Shown: positions 9,365 to 19,677 of the stretch, piece after piece
How the letters are laid out: every line of letters begins with the position of its first letter
Position numbering within the stretch: the stretch's first letter is position 1
NCBI GenBank assembly: GCA_018652955.1
Contig: JABIBA010000013.1
Location: forward strand, 290,253 to 354,252
Length of the DNA stretch: 64,000 bases
Direction of reading: 5' to 3'
Source of the DNA: Candidatus Peribacter sp.
GTDB taxonomy: Bacteria > Patescibacteriota > Gracilibacteria > Peribacterales > Peribacteraceae
Translations under genes and position numbers: made by a program
Notes under the pieces: model-generated
Database searches by the model: none
What the model was told of the DNA's origin: nothing
What the model saw: only the letters and a program-made list of their open reading frames with translations

Positions 9365-9880
9365 ATGAAGATTACGCACTCTCTTATCTCCGCTGCTTCT
9401 GCACTTGCTATCTTTGCAGGAAGCGCATCACCTGCTCTTGCTTACCGTCGTGGCACACCACCAGTACCAACTACTGTATTGCGCCAACGTGAACAGGTTC
9501 GTGATTTGTACGCAGACGCGTACTCTTCAATCCTAGAGCTTTCTAATTCATACCGTAGTGCTGCTGTAAGTGACACTACTGGTCGTTCTATGCTCGCTCG
9601 CGCACAAGTTCGCGCTGCTCAGCGTAACTTCCGTCGTCACGTTCTTGGTTACCTACGTGGAGTAGACTACCGAGTACTTAACGTTTCTGGTGACATGCGT
9701 CGCCGTGATGGTGCCATTAAAACTGCTAACCTTCCATTTAGCCTTGTACAGACAGGTGGAAGCAGCTCAAATCATGGTGCGTGGGGTTGGGACCGCCCAA
9801 CACGTCGCGATATCCGTTCAAACTCATACCACGGATGTGTAGACGCTCGTGACCGTGATATTCTTGGCACAGGCTGCTAA
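9365..9880 (+). CDS. Secreted protein of unknown function
   Basis: Product of 171 aa. A clear Sec signal peptide is present: basic start, hydrophobic core, and cleavage probably after ALA in SPALAYRRG (about residue 26). The mature part is rich in Arg and Ser, with an RxxxRDLYADAYSSILELS helix and two Cys near the C-terminus (CVDARD and GTGC), which could form a disulfide outside the cell. I recognise no family. A candidate promoter TTGCAT-17-TAAATT lies in the 98-base gap upstream, giving a leader of about 36 bases. A strong terminator follows the gene. Confidence 0.8.
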   Translation: MKITHSLISAASALAIFAGSASPALAYRRGTPPVPTTVLRQREQVRDLYADAYSSILELSNSYRSAAVSDTTGRSMLARAQVRAAQRNFRRHVLGYLRGVDYRVLNVSGDMRRRDGAIKTANLPFSLVQTGGSSSNHGAWGWDRPTRRDIRSNSYHGCVDARDRDILGTGC

Positions 9881-9904
9881 GACCGTACTTTGATTAATAA
9901 AGAA

Positions 9905-9928
9905 GCCATCCTCTCGGGTGGCTTTTTT
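9905..9928 (+). terminator. Rho-independent terminator
   Basis: Stem GCCATCC / GGGTGGC (one G-U pair), loop TCTC, then six T. It lies 25 bases after the stop of the secreted protein gene. Confidence 0.9.
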
Positions 9929-10006
9929 AATACAAAATAGCTTTTTTGGCTCTGGTACTGGCAATGGTAGTGCGATACACTATTTCAGAATTTCCCCAAT
10001 AGACCT

Positions 10007-12094
10007 ATGTTTCCCGTATTTGCAGACCCGTTTAGTAATTCTCTCGTAACTGTCCTCAGTTCTGGAGCTCTCGCTCTACTTACTGCGGCTATATTCCGTA
10101 TTCTTATTTCCATGCGTAGTCCTGGTACCGAAAAGATGCAGCATATCGCTAATCAAGTTCGTGCTGGTGCTATGGCATTCTTGCGTCGTGAATACCAAGT
10201 AATTGGTATCTTTGTCGCCGTTGTCGGCGTACTTGTGTACGGCCTCCTTGATACTGGTGTTGCCAATGTGCAAGCTGGAAACTGGGGCAGTCCAACCACA
10301 GCAGGAAGCTTTGTACTTGGAGCATTATGTAGTGTGATTGCCGGATTCATCGGTATGCGTACTGCCACTGTTGCAAACGTACGAACAACACAAGCTGCAC
10401 GAAGCAGTCTTGGACCTGCTCTCCGTGTTGCGTTCCTTTCTGGAGCAACTATGGGACTCTCTGTAGTAGGACTTGGTCTTATCGGACTGACTGCTGCAAT
10501 GCTCTACCTTATGCAGACTATGAGTCTCTCACTTGCAGATACTCTTCAAGCGCTTACAGGATTTTCCTTTGGTGCTTCTGGTGTTGCATTGTTTGCTCGT
10601 GTTGGAGGTGGAATTTTTACCAAGGCTGCAGATGTTGGAGCGGATCTTGTTGGTAAAGTAGAGGCTGGTATCCCAGAAGATGATCCACGTAACCCTGCAG
10701 TTATCGCAGACAACGTTGGAGATAACGTTGGTGATGTTGCTGGAATGGGTGCTGACCTTTTCGAAAGTTATGTTGGTTCTATTCTGGCTGCCATGCTTAT
10801 TGGTATGACAGTTTCTTGGGGAAGCACAGAAGTTGCTGTCCTCTTTCCTCTTTATATCTCTGCACTTGGAATCGTCGCTTCGATCATCGGTACATTCGCT
10901 GTTCGAACCGGGAAGGGGAGTTCTAATGTGCACGGAGCTTTAAAGAATGGATTGTTCCTCTCTTCTGCAATCGTAATTGCAGGAACGTTCTTCCTTGCAA
11001 ATAACATGCTACCAAGCGATGTATGGTTTGGAGTATTTATGGCAATGGTTGGAGGTTTGGTTGTTGGTCTCGTTATTGGACTTCTTACAGAGTACTACAC
11101 ATCAGACCACTACAAGCCTGTTAAAGAATTAGCAGCTAGTGCAAAAACTGGTTCTGCAACAACTATTATTGCAGGGCTTGCACTTGGATACAGCTCAACA
11201 TTCCTCCCAGTACTTTGTATTGCAGCAGCTATCGGACTTTCATTTTCATATGCAGGTCTTTACGGTATTGCAATCGCCGCTGTTGGTATGCTTTCTACTC
11301 TTGGAATCTCCTTGGCTGTAGATGCATACGGACCAGTTGCAGATAACGCTGGTGGACTTGCAGAGATGGCAGGATTACCTAAGGCTGTTCGAAACCGTAC
11401 AGATGCACTCGACTCCGCTGGAAACACAACAGCAGCTATCGGAAAAGGATTCGCTATCGGATCTGCAGCTCTTACTGCACTCGCGCTCTTCTCAGCATTC
11501 TCTGAGCAGGCAAACTTGCAGACTATTAACCTTATGAATCCAAATACTCTTATCGGTCTTCTTATTGGAGGAACACTTCCATATGTTTTCTCTGCACTTA
11601 CTATGAACGCTGTTGGTCGTGCTGCTTTCTCTATGATCGAAGAAGTACGTCGTCAGTTCAAAGAAATCAAAGGCCTCATGGCAGGAAAAGCTGAAGGAGA
11701 CTCAGCGCGTTGCGTAGACATTGCTACTGCTGCAGCTATTAAAGAGATGACAATGCCTGGAATTATCGCAATTACTTCTCCAGTTATTGTTGGGCTACTC
11801 CTTGGTTCAGAAGCTCTTGGAGGAATGCTTGCAGGAGCCCTTGTATCTGGTGTCTTACTTGCGATCTCTATGGCGAACAGTGGTGGTGCTTGGGATAACG
11901 CAAAGAAGTACATCGAAGCTGGAAACCTTGGCGGTAAAGGAAGCGAAACGCACAAGGCAGCTGTTGTAGGAGACACTGTAGGAGATCCATTCAAGGATAC
12001 TTCTGGTCCTTCTATCAACATCCTCGTAAAGCTTATGACTATTGTCTCTGTACTTACCGTTAGTATGTACACAGCAACAGGTCTTATTGGTTAA
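10007..12094 (+). CDS. hppA: Membrane-bound ion-pumping pyrophosphatase
   Basis: Product of 695 aa with about 16 hydrophobic segments. It hydrolyses pyrophosphate and pumps H+ and/or Na+ outward, conserving energy from biosynthetic PPi. The substrate-binding loop [20 protein letters not shown] is intact (around residue 225). The sequence [10 protein letters not shown], with Ala where K+-independent enzymes carry Lys, is the signature of the K+-dependent subfamily, which includes Na+-pumping and dual Na+/H+ members. Ion specificity cannot be decided from sequence reading alone. The family's usual DCAGM is DVAGM here. The gene is monocistronic, with a terminator directly after it. A TACACT -10-like box lies 25 bases before the ATG. 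Confidence 0.97.
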   Translation: MFPVFADPFSNSLVTVLSSGALALLTAAIFRILISMRSPGTEKMQHIANQVRAGAMAFLRREYQVIGIFVAVVGVLVYGLLDTGVANVQAGNWGSPTTAGSFVLGALCSVIAGFIGMRTATVANVRTTQAARSSLGPALRVAFLSGATMGLSVVGLGLIGLTAAMLYLMQTMSLSLADTLQALTGFSFGASGVALFARVGGGIFTKAADVGADLVGKVEAGIPEDDPRNPAVIADNVGDNVGDVAGMGADLFESYVGSILAAMLIGMTVSWGSTEVAVLFPLYISALGIVASIIGTFAVRTGKGSSNVHGALKNGLFLSSAIVIAGTFFLANNMLPSDVWFGVFMAMVGGLVVGLVIGLLTEYYTSDHYKPVKELAASAKTGSATTIIAGLALGYSSTFLPVLCIAAAIGLSFSYAGLYGIAIAAVGMLSTLGISLAVDAYGPVADNAGGLAEMAGLPKAVRNRTDALDSAGNTTAAIGKGFAIGSAALTALALFSAFSEQANLQTINLMNPNTLIGLLIGGTLPYVFSALTMNAVGRAAFSMIEEVRRQFKEIKGLMAGKAEGDSARCVDIATAAAIKEMTMPGIIAITSPVIVGLLLGSEALGGMLAGALVSGVLLAISMANSGGAWDNAKKYIEAGNLGGKGSETHKAAVVGDTVGDPFKDTSGPSINILVKLMTIVSVLTVSMYTATGLIG

Positions 12095-12111
12095 GCTAAA
12101 ATTTAATACCG

Positions 12112-12137
12112 AAAGCGCTCGAAAGGGCGCTTTTTGT
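12112..12137 (+). terminator. Rho-independent terminator of hppA
   Basis: Stem AAAGCGCTC / GGGCGCTTT with a GAAA tetraloop and a following T-run. It lies 18 bases after the hppA stop. Confidence 0.9.
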
Positions 12138-12180
12138 ATAGTATTTACAAATAGTTATAATATGGTAGTATGTATCTTCT

Positions 12181-12999
12181 ATGGATTCAGAGTCAACGCT
12201 ATCAGAGGCTCCAGACATCGCTGTTCCTGCAGAGAAGGCACAGGAATTATCTGATGCAATAGCTGAAATTGGAGCACCAAGCAGTATTACTGACGAAGTT
12301 CTTGAGCTAACAAAACATCATGGGCCAGAGATACTTACTGCAGTGGTTGGGTTTATTAGTATTAATATGATCAATGCAGGAAGTGCACGGTATGGAGATT
12401 TGCAACATGCAACTTCTGAAGAGGAGATAGGAGAGATTACAAAAGATGCTTCTGGGAAAATCCTTGGAGGGAATGTTGCATTAACAGCTATGGCATTTGC
12501 AGCTGGAAATCCATTATTTGCTATTCCAGAAATAGGTTTAATTTTGTCTTCTCTTCGGCCCTATCTTGATAGCCGTAATAAAACCATTGCAAAAATTTCT
12601 GCTCGCTTTAGAACAGATATTGCACTGACTACGTCTGCTATTGCCATTGGCTCTTATACAGTTGCGAATCATGCCAGTAATGTCTCTGAGGCATTGCCAC
12701 CAATCGGTCTTACTATGCTTGCTACTGCATTTTCTATGGGAGGAACGAAGGCAAGAGAGTGGATGTATCGCATACTTACTATTGGTGGAGGGTCTACGTT
12801 AACTGTTGGGTCTACGTTTGCTGCAGTAGAAGCTGCACAGCAAAACAATCCTGTAGGAGTAGTGATGAGTTCGGTGTTTTTAGTTCTCAATGGTTTATTT
12901 ACACGCAATGAACTTAAGGCGACTATGCGACTCTTTAGAATGAAGAAAGACACGGTAGAACAAATAGAAGAGGTGTTGGATGAGAAAGAGAAGAAGTAG
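12181..12999 (+). CDS. Membrane protein of unknown function
   Basis: Product of 272 aa. An acidic, alanine-rich N-terminal region of about 45 residues is followed by several moderately hydrophobic helices (roughly residues 50-68, 95-125, 140-160, 170-190 and 198-235), then a charged C-terminus with a predicted helix ending EEVLDEKEKK. No family is recognised. The promoter is clear: TTGTAT, 16 bases, TATAAT (12156-12161), with the ATG 19 bases further on. It converges on the LOG-family gene, with only 2 bases between the stops. Confidence 0.75.
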   Translation: MDSESTLSEAPDIAVPAEKAQELSDAIAEIGAPSSITDEVLELTKHHGPEILTAVVGFISINMINAGSARYGDLQHATSEEEIGEITKDASGKILGGNVALTAMAFAAGNPLFAIPEIGLILSSLRPYLDSRNKTIAKISARFRTDIALTTSAIAIGSYTVANHASNVSEALPPIGLTMLATAFSMGGTKAREWMYRILTIGGGSTLTVGSTFAAVEAAQQNNPVGVVMSSVFLVLNGLFTRNELKATMRLFRMKKDTVEQIEEVLDEKEKK

Positions 13000-13001
13000 T
13001 A

Positions 13002-14237
13002 TTACTCTCTGTATCCATTAGTCTCATCGCCATTATTATTGTTAGCTACTGGTCTGCGGTTTGTGACTTGCGCCTTTGTGAATTCGCTCATTTCTATACC
13101 ATGGAGTGAGTGGTACTTTTCTACGGCGTCAACTTCATCTTTGCACTCGGTAATAATGCCCCAGTCATCAGGGCTGATGGCATTCCATTGCTCCATCTTT
13201 TCTATAGATGCGTGAAACTTGTCTGATACTTCTTTTCCAACAGCTAAAATTGGCATGTTTGGTGATTTTCCGCACTGTATAAGTAGTGCTGCTTCATATG
13301 CTTCATCATCAGTTCCAAATCCTCCTTTATGAACAAAGACTGCAGGGTGATTTGGGCTTTTTGTATGTTCGTCTCCATTATGAGAAACACTTCTTCCCAT
13401 AGCAGCAGAAACCAATCCTCCTTTGCGCGGGGCAAAGTTTTTAATAGTAAGACAGAGCTGCAAGTGTTCATTCCACGACGCCTCAAAAGGAAGTGCAATG
13501 CGAACTCCTATGCTATGCATTTGTGTTCTCGCTTTAAATATTGCTGCATGCACACTACCTTCATCAGGTGCTTCTGCTAATTGATTTTTAAGAATCTTCA
13601 TAATATTCCATCTTCCTTGCATTGCTCCGAGATTGGCAGCCTTCATAATTCCTGGACCTGCCCCTGTTATTACTTGTTCGGAGGTGCCATCTTCTCTGAG
13701 AGATCCTGTAACAATTGTTTCATTAATCCATCGAGCGGCATCGAATACATCAGAACCAGTAGCAGTACGTGCACTACCAAAGGTGACTATTCTTCCACCA
13801 TTTTCATCAGGAAGATGGTGCATAGCAGCAGTCGTATCTTGTAGCAAAAGCATCAGGTCTGGGTAAGGATATGCCTCTGCCATCATCGACCACAGAGCTT
13901 CTTGGGTGTTGATAATATCTTTAATAACGGCAATGTTTTGCAGTGCAGTTCTGCACTCTGCAGACTCTCTTCCTATTGCACTTTCTATTCGTTCAAAATC
14001 AGCGTTATCTGGATAGTAGCCGTCAAACCCAAGACTGCGCATTTGCGTAAGTTCTCCTCGCGCTTTTGGCGAAAGAGCTTGCCAGACTTCTCTGTGACTA
14101 TAAATATCATGAAGTTGTATTAAGGATTGGTGTGCAACAATATTATTCCTCTTCCCAGCATCTGCAAGTCTGCTGATTGTCCTCCCTGAAGCAGGTGGGG
14201 GAGAGGGCCGTAAAAACTGTTTTTTCTCACAGGTCAT
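13002..14237 (-). CDS. LOG-family (lysine decarboxylase-like) protein, long form
   Basis: Product of 411 aa. The Rossmann-like LOG core is visible as VTFGSART, then ITGAGPGIMKAANLGA (nucleotide-binding motif, about residue 190) and VHKGGFGTDDE (about residue 302). The last corresponds to the PGGxGTxxE signature of cytokinin-activating phosphoribohydrolases and nucleotide 5'-monophosphate nucleosidases. The core is embedded in a protein about twice the usual size, with a 140-residue N-terminal extension of unknown role and a C-terminal tail. Function is probably nucleotide N-glycoside cleavage, but the substrate is unknown. The ATG at 14237 is chosen over the TTG at 14240. TTGACT-16-TATAAA ends 8 bases before it, again predicting a leaderless message. 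Confidence 0.8.
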   Translation of the reverse strand: MTCEKKQFLRPSPPPASGRTISRLADAGKRNNIVAHQSLIQLHDIYSHREVWQALSPKARGELTQMRSLGFDGYYPDNADFERIESAIGRESAECRTALQNIAVIKDIINTQEALWSMMAEAYPYPDLMLLLQDTTAAMHHLPDENGGRIVTFGSARTATGSDVFDAARWINETIVTGSLREDGTSEQVITGAGPGIMKAANLGAMQGRWNIMKILKNQLAEAPDEGSVHAAIFKARTQMHSIGVRIALPFEASWNEHLQLCLTIKNFAPRKGGLVSAAMGRSVSHNGDEHTKSPNHPAVFVHKGGFGTDDEAYEAALLIQCGKSPNMPILAVGKEVSDKFHASIEKMEQWNAISPDDWGIITECKDEVDAVEKYHSLHGIEMSEFTKAQVTNRRPVANNNNGDETNGYRE

Positions 14238-14245
14238 CAAAGTTA

Positions 14246-14273
14246 TTTATAGCTTAATTTACAAATAAGTCAA
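14246..14273 (-). promoter_or_regulatory. Promoter of the LOG-family gene, leaderless start
   Basis: On the minus strand TTGACT (14268-14273), 16-base spacer, TATAAA (14246-14251), then 8 bases to the ATG. Confidence 0.75.
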
Positions 14274-14299
14274 TAATTCTCTCGTGAATTGGACTTTGC

Positions 14300-14327
14300 T
14301 TGCAATGCCTTAGAAAACAAGTAATAT
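14300..14327 (+). promoter_or_regulatory. Candidate promoter of pyrG
   Basis: TTGCAA (14300-14305), 16-base spacer, TAATAT (14322-14327). It would give a leader of about 44 bases. A second -10-like box, TATATT (14368-14373), lies 4 bases before the ATG, so a second, leaderless start is possible. Confidence 0.5.
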
Positions 14328-14362
14328 CTGTGGCGGGCGTCTCCCCTGAATCAATCGGATGA

Positions 14363-16057
<1,695 letters not shown>

Positions 16058-16834
16058 TTAGTATTGCGTCCCAAACAATTGTCGTCGCTTATATTTTGCA
16101 AACATCTGTAGCATCTTTAGTCCTCCTTTTGCGAGTACCTGCCTTCCTGTTGCAAGAGATTCACGAAAGCTAGGTTTGCTCACTTGCATCTTATGTCGCT
16201 TACGTTCTTCTCGTAGTGTTTGCAGCATTTGTTGTGGCGTGAGAATTTGATCATGCTTTACTTGGTTATACGATGTTGAGTATTGATCAAATCCTTCAAT
16301 ATGGCTGTCTCCACCTGCAATGAGTTTGAGATTAAGTCGTTTTGCAAACTGTTTAGCTATTCTATTTATTTTCCTCGTCATTCTCCCGTTACTTTCTACA
16401 AGAGGATCATGTCGGGCAAGTTCTTCCTGTGTCTTCACAGAAAGCATGGTTGCACCTTCTGCTGTACCTGGATGTGGCAGAATAACTTCATGTCCCATTT
16501 CTCTGGCAAGACCGACAAGGTCTACTGGGGAGATATCTACTTCTCCAAAAATAGGATTTTCAGGATCTACAAGTGACTGAAGGTGATCATCAAAGAGCGT
16601 GATTATTCCGTCTCTCGATCCGCATACTAAAATATCCACACCGTTTTTTGTTTTCACTTCGATACCTGCTCCGATTCTATCTGAGGAAAAGTTTCGGTGT
16701 GCATCAACAGTATTATGATCTGTAATGATTTGGTGGGTACCCGTTACTCTTGCCGTTTCATCAATCTGCTCAATGGTGAGTGCCCCGTCACTTTCATCGG
16801 AGTGGGCATGAGGATTGATTCTCTGTTTTATCAT
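16058..16834 (-). CDS. PHP-domain metal-dependent phosphoesterase
   Basis: Product of 258 aa. The PHP metal ligands are visible: NPHAHSDESDG near the N-terminus (HxH), IITDHNTV (about residue 37), VILPHPGTAEG (about residue 117) and GGDSH (about residue 175). Stand-alone PHP proteins hydrolyse phosphoester substrates such as 3',5'-nucleotide bisphosphates or histidinol phosphate; the substrate cannot be told here. The C-terminal 60 residues are basic (SKPSFRES to KYKRRQLFG). It abuts the pyrG stop tail to tail. The ATG is 8 bases from a TATAGT -10 box that overlaps the opposing -10 of livG. Confidence 0.85.
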   Translation of the reverse strand: MIKQRINPHAHSDESDGALTIEQIDETARVTGTHQIITDHNTVDAHRNFSSDRIGAGIEVKTKNGVDILVCGSRDGIITLFDDHLQSLVDPENPIFGEVDISPVDLVGLAREMGHEVILPHPGTAEGATMLSVKTQEELARHDPLVESNGRMTRKINRIAKQFAKRLNLKLIAGGDSHIEGFDQYSTSYNQVKHDQILTPQQMLQTLREERKRHKMQVSKPSFRESLATGRQVLAKGGLKMLQMFAKYKRRQLFGTQY

Positions 16835-16842
16835 ACTTTTTC

Positions 16843-16850
16843 ACTATACT
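16843..16850. promoter_or_regulatory. Overlapping divergent -10 elements
   Basis: The sequence ACTATACT gives TATACT on the plus strand (16845-16850, towards livG) and TATAGT on the minus strand (16843-16848, towards the PHP gene, 8 bases from its ATG). The two promoters probably compete for polymerase. A further TATCCT at 16857-16862 lies 9 bases before the livG ATG and is an alternative plus-strand box. Confidence 0.5.
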
Positions 16851-16871
16851 CTTTGGTATCCTGCTTTGCAT

Positions 16872-17606
16872 ATGGCCCTTCTAGAACTCAAAGACCTCTC
16901 TCTCACTATTGATGAGCACAAAATCCTTCAGGGCATAAGTTTCGACGTAGAAGAAGGACAGATTATCGGTCTTATTGGTCCAAATGGATCTGGAAAGACG
17001 ACGCTCTTTAATGTGATCTCTGGATTCCTCAAATCTTCTGGAGGTTCTATTACACTCGGAGGAGAGGACATCAGTAGCTTGAGCCCATCTCTGAGAGCGA
17101 AGAGAGGAATCGGACGTGTGTTCCAAAACTTTGGAATATTCCGCGATATGACATTAGAAGAAAATATTCTAGTTGCACTAGAAGCACTGCCTAAAGATCA
17201 ACAGAAAGAACTCGGTGACTTAAAAGAAGTGGTAGCAGGAACGCTGGATATGGTAGGACTTTCTGATAGTGGTAAGAAGAAAGCAGGATCACTTTCTGGA
17301 GGACAGATGCGTCTTCTTGAAATTGCTCGTACACTTAAGGCAGGGAAAGGCCTCTTCTTACTCGATGAGCCAACAGCAGGAGTAAGCCCGAAGATGACGG
17401 GGCAGGTGGCGGATATTATCAAAGAGCTAAAGCGCAGTGGTAAGACGGTACTGATTATTGAGCACGATCTTCCATTTATCGGATCTATCTGTGATGAAGT
17501 TGTAGTGCTCGATGTTGGAAAAGTGGTATTGCAGGGCACCCCTGCAGAAGTTAAAGAGTCTAAAGAGCTTAAAGAGATCTACTTTGGAGCAGATCCAACT
17601 ACATAG
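16872..17606 (+). CDS. livG: ABC transporter ATPase, branched-chain amino-acid type
   Basis: Product of 244 aa. Walker A GPNGSGKT (residues 36-43), Q-loop VFQNFGIF, signature LSGGQ and Walker B LFLLDEPTAG are all intact, followed by the switch histidine in IIEHDLPF. The extended loop with GGEDISSL and the RVFQN context fit the LivG subfamily. The cytoplasmic ATPase would power uptake through LivH and LivM with the LivK lipoprotein. It is first of a tight cluster livG-livK-livH-livM. The start at ATG 16872 is preferred over an upstream in-frame start that would run into the divergent promoter. Confidence 0.9.
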   Translation: MALLELKDLSLTIDEHKILQGISFDVEEGQIIGLIGPNGSGKTTLFNVISGFLKSSGGSITLGGEDISSLSPSLRAKRGIGRVFQNFGIFRDMTLEENILVALEALPKDQQKELGDLKEVVAGTLDMVGLSDSGKKKAGSLSGGQMRLLEIARTLKAGKGLFLLDEPTAGVSPKMTGQVADIIKELKRSGKTVLIIEHDLPFIGSICDEVVVLDVGKVVLQGTPAEVKESKELKEIYFGADPTT

Positions 17607-17668
17607 TTTATCCTATTGCTTTGCGGACACGATTGCCGCAAAATGGCTTCCTATTCCCATTTAAAATT

Positions 17669-18787
17669 ATGAAAAGACTTCTCGCACCCCTATTCGCACT
17701 TGGAATTCTCCTCAGTGCTTGTACTACTCCTGTCGATGACGGTACAGGACCTATTAAACTTGGTTATATTGGACCTCTAACAGGTGAGGCAGCTTCTTAC
17801 GGTAAAGACACTCTCAATGGTGCTTTGCTTGCTATAAACGAAATTAACGAAGCGGGTGGTGTTAACGGCCGCATGATAGAACTTATTGCAGAAGATGGAC
17901 GTTGCACAGGTACAGACGCAGCAAGTGCTGCTCAGAAACTTGTTAATGTTGATAAGGTTGTGGCAATTATCGGAGGACAGTGCAGTGGTGAAACATTGGC
18001 TGCAGCTCCAATTGCTGAGTCTGCTCAGGTAGTAATGATTTCTCCTATCAGCTCTAGTCCAGATGTCACAGCAGCTGGAGACTTTATCTTCCGTGACTAC
18101 CCAAGTGATGCTCTAAAGACGAAGGCAATGGCTGGATACTTTAAGAAAGAAGGTATCGAAAAAGTTGCAGCAATTACCGAGAACACAGACTTTGCTGTTG
18201 CATTCCGTGATGCTCTAAAAGAGAACATTGGTGATGCACTTGTTTTTGATGAAGTTGTTGAGCCTGGAACAAAAGACTACAGAAGTCTAATGGCTCGTCT
18301 AAAAGATATGGAGTTCGATGCGTTCTTCCCGAACGGACAGACTCCTGCAGCAATGGCTGCAATGGTACAACAGTTGCGTGAGCAAGGACTTACACAAGTA
18401 GCTATCTCTCATGATGTAGCGCAAGACGCTTCTATGTTTGAGATTGCACCAGATGCTGTAGAAGGATTGCTTGCAATTGGTGTTCCAGCTGTTGATAGAG
18501 ATTCTGACTTTGGTACTAAGTTCTTAGCAGAGCATGGAGAAGCACAAGGTGCTTTGTTCTTTGCGGCTCAGGCTTACGATGCTGCACGACTCTTTGCAAA
18601 TGCTATGACAGAAGTAGGAACAGAAGGAGTTGCTATTCGTGATTATCTCTACGCAGTCTCTGATTTTGAAGGTGTTGTTGGAACATTTGGTTTTGATGAC
18701 AACGGTGACGTTACCGGTATGTCTTATGTCTTATGGACAGCAAGTAACGGTGCATTTACACAAGGTGAGGCAGTTCCTGTAAACTAG
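17669..18787 (+). CDS. livK: Substrate-binding lipoprotein of the Liv-type transporter
   Basis: Product of 372 aa. The N-terminus MKRLLAPLFALGILLSAC is a lipoprotein signal with lipobox LSAC, so Cys18 would be lipidated and the protein anchored outside the membrane. The rest is a Peripla_BP_6 / Leu-Ile-Val-binding fold: IKLGYIGPLTGEAASYGKD at the start and VAIIGGQCSGETLA and MISPISSSPD in the ligand cleft. The substrate is probably a branched-chain or other amino acid, but the family also binds amides and urea. The in-frame start at 17621 would bury the signal peptide, so 17669 is chosen. A TAAAAT box sits directly before it. Confidence 0.92.
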   Translation: MKRLLAPLFALGILLSACTTPVDDGTGPIKLGYIGPLTGEAASYGKDTLNGALLAINEINEAGGVNGRMIELIAEDGRCTGTDAASAAQKLVNVDKVVAIIGGQCSGETLAAAPIAESAQVVMISPISSSPDVTAAGDFIFRDYPSDALKTKAMAGYFKKEGIEKVAAITENTDFAVAFRDALKENIGDALVFDEVVEPGTKDYRSLMARLKDMEFDAFFPNGQTPAAMAAMVQQLREQGLTQVAISHDVAQDASMFEIAPDAVEGLLAIGVPAVDRDSDFGTKFLAEHGEAQGALFFAAQAYDAARLFANAMTEVGTEGVAIRDYLYAVSDFEGVVGTFGFDDNGDVTGMSYVLWTASNGAFTQGEAVPVN

Positions 18788-18792
18788 GAGCG

Positions 18793-19674
18793 ATGACTCA
18801 ATTAATTATAAACGGACTTATAGCGGGTTCACTTGCGGCACTGATCGCAGGAGGACTTGCTTTGGTATACGGAGTATTAGGAGTCTTTAATATGGCACTA
18901 GGGCAGATGGCCCTTATTGGAGGGTACTGCACATGGTGGCTACATCAAATAGTAGGCCTGTCGTTACCACTTAGTATTATTGGAGGTTTAACTATTGCAG
19001 CATTTGTCTCTTGGATAGCATTTGAGATATTCATTAATCCATTTTATAAGCGGCACAGATTTCTTCCGCTTGTTACTACTATTGCGTTAAGCATGATCCT
19101 GGATGGTTTGATTCTACTATTTTTTGAAGAGAAGCCACGAGCCATAATGCCAGGTGTGCGCCATAGCATAGAGGTATTCGGTGCTCGTATCAGCATAGAG
19201 CAGATAGTACTCATCTCATTTACGATAATGCTAATGATGGTACTTGCGTATGTACTGCACTCGACAGCGTTTGGTCGCAAAGTCAGAGCAGTGGTTCAAC
19301 ATGATCATGCTGCAATGAGCCTTGGTATTCGTGCGCCTCTATTGCATCGTTTTCTATTTATTATGAGTGGAGTATTGGCAGGCCTTGGAGGTATTTATTT
19401 AGGAATAGACCAAAACCTAACACCGGTGTTTGCATTCCCTATTACGATCAAAGCGTATGCAGCGATTATCGCTGGAGGAAAAGGGAACATTTGGGGAGCA
19501 ATTGTTTGTGCATATCTTATAGCAATTCTGGAGCAGTTGGTTGTTGGCGTACATTGGTTTGGGTCTTTCTATGTGCCAGCAGGATATCAACAAACAGTCG
19601 CATTACTCTTTATCATTCTCTTCTTGCTGTTTAAACCAGCAGGGATGTTTAGTACTAAAACTCGTTCCGCATAA
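18793..19674 (+). CDS. livH: ABC transporter permease, LivH type
   Basis: Product of 293 aa with about eight hydrophobic segments. The start (QLIINGLIAGSLAALIAGG) and the ALAYGVLGVFNMALGQ-like region around residue 25 are characteristic of LivH-type inner-membrane permeases. The conserved cytoplasmic loop around TAFGRKVRAVVQHDHAAMSL matches the coupling region. It follows livK by 5 bases and precedes livM by 3, so the four genes are one operon. Confidence 0.9.
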   Translation: MTQLIINGLIAGSLAALIAGGLALVYGVLGVFNMALGQMALIGGYCTWWLHQIVGLSLPLSIIGGLTIAAFVSWIAFEIFINPFYKRHRFLPLVTTIALSMILDGLILLFFEEKPRAIMPGVRHSIEVFGARISIEQIVLISFTIMLMMVLAYVLHSTAFGRKVRAVVQHDHAAMSLGIRAPLLHRFLFIMSGVLAGLGGIYLGIDQNLTPVFAFPITIKAYAAIIAGGKGNIWGAIVCAYLIAILEQLVVGVHWFGSFYVPAGYQQTVALLFIILFLLFKPAGMFSTKTRSA

Positions 19675-19677
19675 CCT

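Noticed and set aside
17634..17654. TTGCGG...CCGCAA inverted repeat between livG and livK as a terminator
   Set aside because: Six-base stem with a 9-base loop and no T-run; at most a weak processing or pausing hairpin.
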